Source: Pseudarthrobacter raffinosi
GTDB lineage: Bacteria > Actinomycetota > Actinomycetes > Actinomycetales > Micrococcaceae
Assembly: GCF_023913735.1 (NCBI RefSeq)
Contig: NZ_JAMXBH010000005.1
Span: 1-64,000 of the forward strand
Length of the DNA: 64,000 nucleotides
Reading direction: 5' to 3'
Shown here piece by piece: positions 57,378-64,000 of the stretch. The first letter of the stretch is position 1. Each line of letters begins with the position of its first letter. The position numbers and the translations under genes were made by a program. Under the pieces are notes generated by a model that worked only from the letters and a program-made list of their open reading frames with translations, had not been told where the DNA came from and did not search any database.

Positions 57378-57794
57378 CTAGGTAGGGATGGCACCGAGCT
57401 GCTGCATGAGGCTCAGGTTGTCCGTGGTTCCCCAATGCTCAGCCACCTTGCCGTCCTCGACGCGAATAATGTCGGTGGTGCCGAATTCGACGCTTTTGCC
57501 GGTTGCTGCCATGCCGGCCATCTCGCCACGATGAGTGCCCGTGAGAATTACGTGGCACGCCTCCATGTTTCCGTCAGCCAATGACGCTTCCATTGACTTG
57601 ACTTTAATATCGGGGAACGCCGTCCGGATCGCGTTCACGAAGTACCGGACGCCGTCCTTGCCGGGAGGTTGCCCTGGAAGAGCCTCTTCGTGATCGATGT
57701 AGTCATCCGTCGCCAACTCGTCAATGAGGGACAGAATTCCGCCCTCGATTATCTCCTTGTAAAACCGCTGGATCAGTCCAGTCCCGTCAGACAT
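57378..57794 (-). CDS. SnoaL-like ester cyclase family protein
   Basis: 138 residues from ATG 57794, with GAGGAG six bases upstream; the frame extends to 58052 only as non-coding overlap with the next gene. The sequence has the SnoaL pattern of polyketide-cyclase-like proteins: RFYKEIIEGGILSLIDELATDDYIDHE, then GVRYFVNAIRTAFPDIKVKS and HRGEMAGMAATGKSVEF with a final IIRVEDGKVAEHWGTTD. Such stand-alone members are common in soil actinobacteria and mostly uncharacterised. It may be co-transcribed with the DUF2182 gene 44 bases upstream. Confidence 0.88.
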   Translation of the reverse strand: MSDGTGLIQRFYKEIIEGGILSLIDELATDDYIDHEEALPGQPPGKDGVRYFVNAIRTAFPDIKVKSMEASLADGNMEACHVILTGTHRGEMAGMAATGKSVEFGTTDIIRVEDGKVAEHWGTTDNLSLMQQLGAIPT

Positions 57795-57838
57795 TTCCGA
57801 CTCCTCTAGTACATGAGACCATTCAAGAACCCCCCGTT

Positions 57839-58690
57839 TTACATCCCCATCCCGACCAACGCCGCTGGAGTGAGGGCAACTCCGAGCGCAATCACGGCCA
57901 GTGCCACCGCAACCGAGCGGTTGGCGAGCCGCTTCCACGGGAGCATCTTCTCTCCTGCAATGAAGGCCCCAATCAGCGCCATCCAGCCGATGCTCATCAC
58001 ACCGAGCGCAAACAGCGCCACCATCAGCGCCCAGCAGCATGCGACGCACCACGCCCCGTGCTCAACTCCCATGCGCAGCGCGCCACGGTATCCGGGGCGC
58101 ATGCGGTGCAGGATGAAGTCCATGGGTGTCCGGCATTTCATCAGGCTGACGTTCTTGGCGGGCGTGAGCTGATAGGCCGCCGCCGCCATAATCACCCCGG
58201 CCGCCAGGTACCGGCCGCCTTGATCCGCGGCGAAGAGCCCGGGAGCCAGCGACGCTACTGACATGTAGAGCGAATACGCCACGACGCCGAAGACCGTCCA
58301 CGTGATCAGGTATCCGGCCACGAAAACGGCGGTGGATCCTGCCGGAGCATACCGCGCCATCTTGCGTCGGTGGCTCTGAATCCGGCCATATGCGACCACC
58401 ATGGGTGCCACGGACGGGAACATCATGGCCGCCAGCATCACCACCCACGTGGCGACGAAGAATCCCAGCGGCCCCGGCTCAGTCCACCGACCCATGTCCA
58501 TCCCGCTCAGCTGAGTGGACGTGAAGACCCAACTCGCCGCGGCGAGTATCAGCAGGACCGCGATCAGGCCAGCCTCCCGCGGATCGACCCGGGACGCGGC
58601 TGCCGTAGAACCGGCCGCTGTGGCAGGCGAAACGGCGGCGCGCGCAGACGGGCGAACGCCGCCTCTTGTGGACTGCTTCCTGCGCAGCAT
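57839..58690 (-). CDS. DUF2182 multi-pass membrane protein
   Basis: 283 residues from ATG 58690. After a basic N-terminus there are about seven membrane segments. Family marks are WVVMLAAMMFPSVAPMV, YQLTPAKNVSLMKCRTPM, and GVEHGAWCVACCWALM with its Cys pair. DUF2182 proteins are predicted metal-binding membrane proteins whose role is not established. The gene follows the DUF1326 gene by 13 bases, a pairing seen repeatedly in bacterial genomes, so the two products probably act together, perhaps in metal handling or detoxification. Confidence 0.9.
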   Translation of the reverse strand: MLRRKQSTRGGVRPSARAAVSPATAAGSTAAASRVDPREAGLIAVLLILAAASWVFTSTQLSGMDMGRWTEPGPLGFFVATWVVMLAAMMFPSVAPMVVAYGRIQSHRRKMARYAPAGSTAVFVAGYLITWTVFGVVAYSLYMSVASLAPGLFAADQGGRYLAAGVIMAAAAYQLTPAKNVSLMKCRTPMDFILHRMRPGYRGALRMGVEHGAWCVACCWALMVALFALGVMSIGWMALIGAFIAGEKMLPWKRLANRSVAVALAVIALGVALTPAALVGMGM

Positions 58691-58703
58691 CAGCTGTCGG
58701 CGC

Positions 58704-59321
58704 TCATGCCCGGCCTTTGGGGGCGTTTTCGGCCATCGCGCTGGCGAACGTGAAGTCCGCGGTCTCACCGTAGACGCCGTCGAAGTCAAGGCCAAAGAGG
58801 TCCGAGTGTACCTGCGCTTTGCCGATCCGGAATTCCGGGGCGAACCCGAACATCGCGTTCTTGACGGTGGTGACACCACCGTCGGGTCCCGGCAGGGCCT
58901 CGAACGTGTAGCTCACCCGCCCGGCAACCGACGCGGACGGGGTGTCGCCGTCCGAGAATGTGACGCTGGCGCGCTCCACTCCCAGCCATTCTCCGTACAA
59001 CGCCGCAAAATCCGCGAACGGGCCGCCGGCCTCACCATGAAGGATGCTTTCCAAGGCAGTGGCTTGCGCAGCCGATGCGCCGTCGTCAAGGACGACTCCC
59101 ACCTTCCAGCCGCCGGCCGAGAGGTTCGACGGGAACCAGTTGCAGAAGGCGAAGGCGATGCCCGACAGATCGGTGTCATCGAGTTTTCCACTCGCGATTT
59201 GGAACACAGCCACGCCGCGGCACTCGCCATCCGATCCCGTGGGCGTACCATCCACCGGGCACGGACAAATCAGCTGGCAATTGCAGTTGGCGACATACTT
59301 TCCGGTCATTTCCCAAGACAT
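58704..59321 (-). CDS. DUF1326 domain protein
   Basis: 205 residues from ATG 59321, with AAGGAG seven bases upstream. The N-terminus MSWEMTGKYVANCNCQLICPCP carries the conserved cysteine pattern CNC-x(3)-CPCP of DUF1326, followed by CRGVAVFQI and a central beta-rich domain ending in FTFASAMAENAPKG. The cysteines suggest metal binding. It is the first gene of a likely two- or three-gene operon with DUF2182 and the SnoaL-like gene. The function is unknown; the pairing with DUF2182 is the main clue. Confidence 0.9.
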   Translation of the reverse strand: MSWEMTGKYVANCNCQLICPCPVDGTPTGSDGECRGVAVFQIASGKLDDTDLSGIAFAFCNWFPSNLSAGGWKVGVVLDDGASAAQATALESILHGEAGGPFADFAALYGEWLGVERASVTFSDGDTPSASVAGRVSYTFEALPGPDGGVTTVKNAMFGFAPEFRIGKAQVHSDLFGLDFDGVYGETADFTFASAMAENAPKGRA

Positions 59322-59643
59322 TTAGAACTCCTTGCTGGCACCCTCGCCTAGCAGAAGCGGCCCAGACTCCAGCGCCGAATATACCCAGGAACGGGACGGA
59401 AAGCCCCGTTAAGGCAGACAGTATTCCGACGAAATCTGTGTGTCAATACGCCGAGGAAATAGGGCGCCGAAGGGGTCCCTTGTGGTTGATAAACCAGGGG
59501 TGCTGTCGTCGGGTTCAGAAGCACTCACCGCTAATACGGACACAGTCATGCCAGTGGGCCTCTGGTGGCAGTAGGATTCAGAAATCTCCCGGAACTGCAG
59601 GCGGCGGAAACAAACGGCTGGACAGATTTGAAAGGAAGCACGA
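59322..59643. other. Divergent intergenic region
   Basis: About 320 bases between the divergent DUF1326 and histidine kinase genes. It presumably holds both promoters. I saw no open frame, operator or hairpin that I could support. Confidence 0.4.
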
Positions 59644-61338
59644 ATGGGTAACGCGATGCCGCTCCTTTCGCTCGATAACTACTTCCGGAGCCTGGACCTT
59701 AGGGGTCGGATGGTGATATTCCAGTTGCCGCTGTCGGTGACGATGCTGCTGGTCACCGTCCTTGCGGAGGCATTTCGCCCCGGGCTCCTGCAGCCCGGTC
59801 CATTCCTGTACAGTCTGGGCGCCCATCTGGTCCTTCTGGCCGCGTGCGCGCTGGTGCCGTGGGGGCGGCTGCCGACCCGCGCCTGGGTAGTCATTCCGGT
59901 CCTGGACTGCCTGGCCATCGGGTTCTCCCGCGAAGCGGCGGATCAATACCTCACTGTGCTGGGTTTCCTGCTGGTTTTCCCGGTCGTCTGGCTATCCCTC
60001 GGCCGCCACCGTAGCGGGGTTGTGATGGCGGTATCGGCCACGATTCTCAGTGCGGTCCTTCCGCCGCTGATCCTTGGAATGGGCTTCACAGGGCCGTCGT
60101 TCATCCGGATCGTACTGCTCCCGGTCATCCTCGGGGTGATCTCCCTCACCGCGCATGTGGTCTCCAATGCTGTCCTGCGTCAGCGGCTGCAGCTGGAAAA
60201 CCAGGACAAGGAACTGCAGGAACTGCTCGCGGCCAGCGAACAGCGCGAGCGGTTGCTGGGCACCATCATGGATACCGTCAGTGTCGGCGTGTGCGCGGTC
60301 GATGAACAGGGCCGGAAAATTCTCATGAACAAGCAGCAAAGCCACTACCTCGCCGGTACCCTCAGCGAAAACCCGCCGGCGCCCGGCAGTGAGGAGGTGC
60401 CGGTGTTCGGCGTTGACCGGAGCAGCCCACTGCCGCCGGCCCGGCACCCGCTGCGCCGAGCGGCCAGGGGCGAAGCGTTCACCGACGAATTGATCTGGAC
60501 CGGCACCGGCACCGGCACCGGTCAACGCGCCTTCTCCGCAACGTCTCGGCTGATCAAGGACGGCACCGGCCGGAGTTCCGGCGCCGTGCTGGCTTTTACC
60601 GACGTGACGGCGCTGGTCACAGCCCTTGCAGCCAAGGACCAGTTCGTCGCCAGTGTCTCGCATGAGCTGAGGACTCCCCTGACCTCGATCCTGGGCTACC
60701 TCGGCCTGGCCCAGGACGAACACCCCGACCTTCCCGCCGACCTGGCCCAGTATCTGGTCGTGGCCAAACGCAACGCCGAACGGCTGCTGCATCTAGTGAC
60801 CGACCTGCTCTCAGTCGCCTCGGATACCCTGGCCATCAACCCCCGGCCAGCAGACTTGACCAAAGTGATCCGCCACAGCATCGAATCCGCCACTCCGCAT
60901 GCCAGTGCCGCGGGCATCAGCCTGCACCTTGAACCGTCCGGACCCGTAACCGGCCGGTTCGATCCGGCCCGCATCGGGCAGGTTATCGATAACCTGCTCT
61001 CCAACGCGATCAAATACAGCCCCGACGGCGGGGCCGTCACGGTCCGAGCCCGCCGGGACGGGGACAACATCAGATGCGAGGTCGCCGATACCGGCATCGG
61101 GATGACCCAGGAAGAACAGGCCCAGGCCTTCACCCGATTCTTCCGCGCAGCACGCGCACACGCCTCCGCCATTCCCGGTGCAGGCCTGGGACTGCCGATC
61201 ACCAAAACCATCATCGAAAACCATGGCGGGACGATCGCCCTGGCCAGCAGCCCCGGACGGGGGACCACCGTCACCCTGACACTGCCGGAGGCAGACGGCG
61301 GCTCCTTGGATGCCGGCGAAGTACCGGCCATGTCATAG
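59644..61338 (+). CDS. Orphan membrane sensor histidine kinase
   Basis: 564 residues from ATG 59644. Five to six hydrophobic segments occupy residues 20-185. A coiled-coil-like linker and a PAS-type domain (about 200-330) follow, the latter containing the six-base repeat that encodes TGTGTGTG near 285. The kinase core is complete: SHELRTP with H340, N box DNLLSNAIKYSP near 450, DTGIGM near 483 and GAGLGLPI near 515. No response regulator gene is adjacent in the window, so it is an orphan kinase here. The PAS domain and multiple membrane segments suggest a redox, quinone or membrane-state signal, which is an inference only. Confidence 0.93.
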   Translation: MGNAMPLLSLDNYFRSLDLRGRMVIFQLPLSVTMLLVTVLAEAFRPGLLQPGPFLYSLGAHLVLLAACALVPWGRLPTRAWVVIPVLDCLAIGFSREAADQYLTVLGFLLVFPVVWLSLGRHRSGVVMAVSATILSAVLPPLILGMGFTGPSFIRIVLLPVILGVISLTAHVVSNAVLRQRLQLENQDKELQELLAASEQRERLLGTIMDTVSVGVCAVDEQGRKILMNKQQSHYLAGTLSENPPAPGSEEVPVFGVDRSSPLPPARHPLRRAARGEAFTDELIWTGTGTGTGQRAFSATSRLIKDGTGRSSGAVLAFTDVTALVTALAAKDQFVASVSHELRTPLTSILGYLGLAQDEHPDLPADLAQYLVVAKRNAERLLHLVTDLLSVASDTLAINPRPADLTKVIRHSIESATPHASAAGISLHLEPSGPVTGRFDPARIGQVIDNLLSNAIKYSPDGGAVTVRARRDGDNIRCEVADTGIGMTQEEQAQAFTRFFRAARAHASAIPGAGLGLPITKTIIENHGGTIALASSPGRGTTVTLTLPEADGGSLDAGEVPAMS

Positions 61339-61386
61339 GCCAGCTAACCCAGCCTTGCAGAGCGCGATCCGGGTCAGCCGGAAAAC

Positions 61387-61550
61387 CTACTTCCGCTCCC
61401 GCCACAGCAGCGTCACGCCGAACGCGACGGCGCCGAGCACCAGCATGGTGATCACTATGACTCCCCAATTGGCCTGGGTAACGCCGGTCCCGTAGAAGAT
61501 GCCGATCATCACCGTGGCTGTGATGGCGCCAAGGTAGCGGCTGTTTCCGG
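61387..61550 (-). pseudogene. C-terminal fragment of an MFS transporter gene
   Basis: About 50 codons reading SRYLGAITATVMIGIFYGTG then WGVIVITMLVLGAVAFGV to a stop at 61387. They match the last 55 residues of the MFS protein at 47273-48634 (CRYLGAITATVLIGVLYGPG). A 23-base stretch is identical at DNA level near 47409 and 61521. The upstream 400 codons are missing, and APRGSAAS just before the match looks like a collapsed join. Confidence 0.8.
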
Positions 61551-61665
61551 ATGCCGCCGATCCCCTCGGCGCCCGGCGCTGGAACCTCCCTACCCGATCT
61601 TCGACCAAGGAGATCCATAGCCTGCTTCTGTCCGGTGGCTGGCGCACGTGCGGCGAAGCTTGTGA

Positions 61666-62739
61666 CTACCGGGGAACAAGCCGCCACAGGGACGTGACCT
61701 CGGCCGTGCGCGCCTCGAACAGAGGATCATCGCGGTCCGATGCCTTAGGATGCGTTGGCTTGGTGTCGAGCCGTTCCACCACCTTCAGCCCAGCCGCGTC
61801 GATGGCGGCCAGCAGATCCTCACGGGTCCGCAGGCCAAGGTGCTCGGCTAGGTCGGACAGGACAAGCCAGCCCTCACCGCCCGGCTTCAGATGGTCGGAG
61901 AGTTCGTTCAGGAAGCGGAACAGCATCCTGCTGCCGGGGTCGTAGACGGCATTGTCCAGGGTGGAATGCGGCGTGGCTGGAATCCAGGGCGGGTTGCACA
62001 CAACGAGCGGCGCCCGTCCGGGCGGGAACATGTCGGTCAGGACGGCCTCAGCACGGTCCTGGACACCGAGGTTCCGGAAATTCTCACCGGCGCAGGCGAT
62101 GGCACGCGGTTCATTGTCCGTCGCTACCACGCGGTGGACGCCGCTGCGCGCGAGGACGGCAGCGAGCACCCCGGTGCCGGTTCCGACGTCGAACGCCAGC
62201 GTGTCCGAGGGCAGCGGCGCGGCGGCCACGAGATCCACATACTCACTCCGGGTGGGGAAGAACGTGCCATAGTGCGGGTGGATGCGGCCCTGCAGGGCAT
62301 CGACGTAGACGCCGTTCCGTCGCCACTCGTGGGCGCCAATTGCCCCGACAAGCTCATGCAGGGACACAACGGAAGATTCGCGGATATCGCCGTACGCTTC
62401 AGCGGCGGCCTCCCGGATATCCGGTGCGCGGCGCAGCGGCACCACAGGGCCCGGATCAAGAGGAATCAGCAGCAGGCCGAGAATGCGTGCACGATGCGAG
62501 CGGGACTGGCGATGCCGATAGAACTTTTCGGCCGGAGTTCCTGTGATCTTCTTTCCGGCACCTACCCGCCGGTCCATGGCGTTGAGGATCTGCCGCCCGT
62601 TGTGGAAGTCGCCGTGCCAGAGCATCGCGATCCCCTGTGACGCCAACCGGTTCGCTTCATCGGCCGTGAGGGAGTCGGAGACCACTTCGACGCGCGTCGG
62701 CGCTGGTCTGCCGTTCGCCGAACGCCATCGCGCGGTCAT
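61666..62739 (-). CDS. HemK-like class I methyltransferase with N-terminal extension
   Basis: 357 residues from ATG 62739, with GAGGCGGG a few bases upstream; the open frame to 62937 is less convincing. The C-terminal half is a Rossmann methyltransferase: FDVGTGTGVLAAVLA (SAM-binding motif I) and VVCNPPWIPATP, where NPPW is the amide or adenine N-methyltransferase signature seen in PrmC/HemK and YfcB-like enzymes. The N-terminal 130 residues (DSLTADEANRLASQGIAMLWHGDFHNGRQIL) match an actinobacterial methyltransferase group of unknown substrate. A protein or rRNA target is more likely than DNA, but this is inference. Confidence 0.88.
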   Translation of the reverse strand: MTARWRSANGRPAPTRVEVVSDSLTADEANRLASQGIAMLWHGDFHNGRQILNAMDRRVGAGKKITGTPAEKFYRHRQSRSHRARILGLLLIPLDPGPVVPLRRAPDIREAAAEAYGDIRESSVVSLHELVGAIGAHEWRRNGVYVDALQGRIHPHYGTFFPTRSEYVDLVAAAPLPSDTLAFDVGTGTGVLAAVLARSGVHRVVATDNEPRAIACAGENFRNLGVQDRAEAVLTDMFPPGRAPLVVCNPPWIPATPHSTLDNAVYDPGSRMLFRFLNELSDHLKPGGEGWLVLSDLAEHLGLRTREDLLAAIDAAGLKVVERLDTKPTHPKASDRDDPLFEARTAEVTSLWRLVPR

Positions 62740-63121
62740 ACTGACACCCGCCTCGGCCCAGGTCACGACGGCGGGCTCATCCACCGCAGCTCCGCGCGGG
62801 GGCTGGAGGGCCGACGTCGGGATTCCCACGGGAGCTGGCGAGTCAGTAGTGATATAGATCCATTCCAAGAGTCCGGGGGCCGATCGGCGACTGACGATTG
62901 CGGCGGTGATTCCACGACGTGGAAGGCGACGGCCCAAGATTCCGGACCGTCATCCGGCCGCGAACCGAGCTTGGTTGATGGCCGCTGGAACCATTCAACC
63001 TGCATTGTCAGGATACAGGGGTGCACTTGCCGCAACCGCCGCCCGACTGCATGGATGCATTGTTTTCCACCTGGCCAGGCCATACCGTGAAGGGACGGTC
63101 AGCCGAAGTGCAGGTGCGGGC

Positions 63122-64000
63122 ATGCGAGCTATTTCCTGGTCAGCGCCCTGTATCCTCATGTGCTTCCTGACCGTGGGGATCCTCGGCGGCGCCACCACAC
63201 CGGCACCGGCCCCTGCCGGCCCGCCGGCCACAGGACCCGCGAGCCCCGAGCAGACCTACGACGCGCTGGACACCTTCCTCCGGGAGCAACTGGACATCCT
63301 CGGGATTCCGGGCGCCGCCATCGCCGTCGTCCGGGACGGCGTCCAGGTGCACTCCGCCACATTTGGACGCGCCGACGACTCCGGGCGCCCGATGACCGCC
63401 CAGACGCCGGTGCTGCTGGCCTCCACCAGCAAGTCCCTCACCGCCATCGCCGTGATGCAGCAGGTGGAGGCCGGCCGGCTGCGGCTGGACGAGCCGGTGC
63501 AGACGTACCTGCCTTGGTTCACCCTGAACGACAGCCGCTCGCAAGCCATCACGGTCCGTCACCTGCTCCACCAGGCCAGCGGCATGTCATCCAAGGACAC
63601 GGCCTTCGAAGCCTCAGACGCGCAGGGCCCGGAGGCTCTCGAAGAAGGGGTCCGCGCCCTGTCGGGCTCCGCGCTGGCCGGTGAACCGGGCGAGGCCTTT
63701 CACTACGCCAGCGCCAACTTCAACATCCTGGGCCTCCTGGTGCAGACAGTCTCCGGCCAGCCTTTCGGGGAGTACCTGGAGCAGCACGTCTTCGGACCGC
63801 TGGAGATGACGCACACGCATCCCACGCAGGCTGCCGCCCGCGCGGACAAGGCGGCCGCCGGCTACTCGCTGTGGTTCGGCTCCTTCTGGCGCCAGACCGG
63901 CGTGCCCGCACCCACCACCGGCATGCCGTCGTCCACCCTGTACGCCTCGGCCGAGGACCTCGGCCACCAGCTGATCGCGCTGCTCGACGGCGGACGGTAC
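63122..64000 (+). CDS. Serine hydrolase (beta-lactamase/D-ala-carboxypeptidase-like), cut by window end
   Basis: 293 codons are visible and the gene runs off the window. It starts with a hydrophobic export signal (ILMCFLTVGILGGATTP) and a Pro/Ala-rich stretch. The penicillin-recognising fold is marked by STSK (101-104, nucleophile S101 and K104) and HYASAN (194-199, the YxN/YxS-type second motif), with ITVRHLLHQASGM between them. The final HxG motif lies beyond the window. It is probably a class C-type esterase or D-amino-peptidase rather than a true beta-lactamase. About 125 bases spanning the S101 codons recur at 52557-52690. Confidence 0.9.
   Translation, partial: MRAISWSAPCILMCFLTVGILGGATTPAPAPAGPPATGPASPEQTYDALDTFLREQLDILGIPGAAIAVVRDGVQVHSATFGRADDSGRPMTAQTPVLLASTSKSLTAIAVMQQVEAGRLRLDEPVQTYLPWFTLNDSRSQAITVRHLLHQASGMSSKDTAFEASDAQGPEALEEGVRALSGSALAGEPGEAFHYASANFNILGLLVQTVSGQPFGEYLEQHVFGPLEMTHTHPTQAAARADKAAAGYSLWFGSFWRQTGVPAPTTGMPSSTLYASAEDLGHQLIALLDGGRY

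Noticed and set aside
1..64000. CRISPR array, tRNA or integrase marking island ends
   Set aside because: No regularly spaced repeats, cloverleaf genes or recombinase motifs were seen; the island boundaries are judged by GC and gene content only.

Overview
The window looks like chromosomal DNA of a high-GC actinobacterium, most likely in the Arthrobacter/Pseudarthrobacter group of Micrococcaceae. This is inferred from the ClpC sequence, the DUF808, DUF2182/DUF1326 and BASS-type genes, frequent GTG/TTG starts and GC-rich codon use. No tRNA, rRNA, CRISPR array, integrase or intact transposase was seen.

Bases 1-29249 are a dense defence-type locus of nine large genes in two convergent operons that meet at a strong hairpin (11936-11961). 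The forward operon encodes a GHKL-type ATPase fused to an SF2 helicase, a UvrD-type helicase, a DrmA-like helicase and a DrmB-like DUF1998 protein. The reverse operon, read from 29249 down to 11973, encodes a DrmD-like SNF2 helicase, a DrmMI-like N6-adenine methyltransferase, a very large DruE-like helicase/DUF1998 protein, a UvrD helicase with a RelE-like N-terminus, and an EVE-like/DUF3883 protein. This combines the DISARM class 1 core (D, MI, A, B, but no drmC) with the hallmark protein of Druantia and several accessory NTPases. Most junctions overlap or nearly touch (TAGTG, TAATG, TGATATG), which implies coupled translation. The methyltransferase reading frame is broken by one base near 22620, while its C-terminal 310 or so codons remain open in another frame.

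Bases 29250-32962 are a lower-GC accessory stretch with one recognisable gene, a DUF900-type alpha/beta hydrolase with a long N-terminal region of unknown role. From 32963 the DNA returns to GC-rich housekeeping or accessory chromosome. First comes an amino-acid cluster: APC permease, HisC-like aminotransferase, divergent Lrp/AsnC regulator and ThDP-dependent enzyme. Then come a small protein with four GSYVT repeats, a CbbX-type AAA ATPase, a secreted phosphoesterase, a BASS transporter, a DagK-type lipid kinase, a DUF808 membrane protein, a secreted glycerophosphodiesterase and an MFS exporter.

Bases 48-64 kb hold an ArsR-SRPBCC fusion with an apparently leaderless promoter, a hipBA module with an 18-bp inverted-repeat operator, clpC, a flavin reductase, SnoaL-like proteins, a DUF2182/DUF1326 pair, an orphan histidine kinase, a HemK-like methyltransferase and a serine hydrolase cut by the window end. 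This part contains several gene remnants: a CsbD-like gene, a DUF664 tail, an MFS tail, a duplicated slice of the serine hydrolase gene, and several genes interrupted by single-base frameshifts. It is either eroding sequence or carries sequencing indels.
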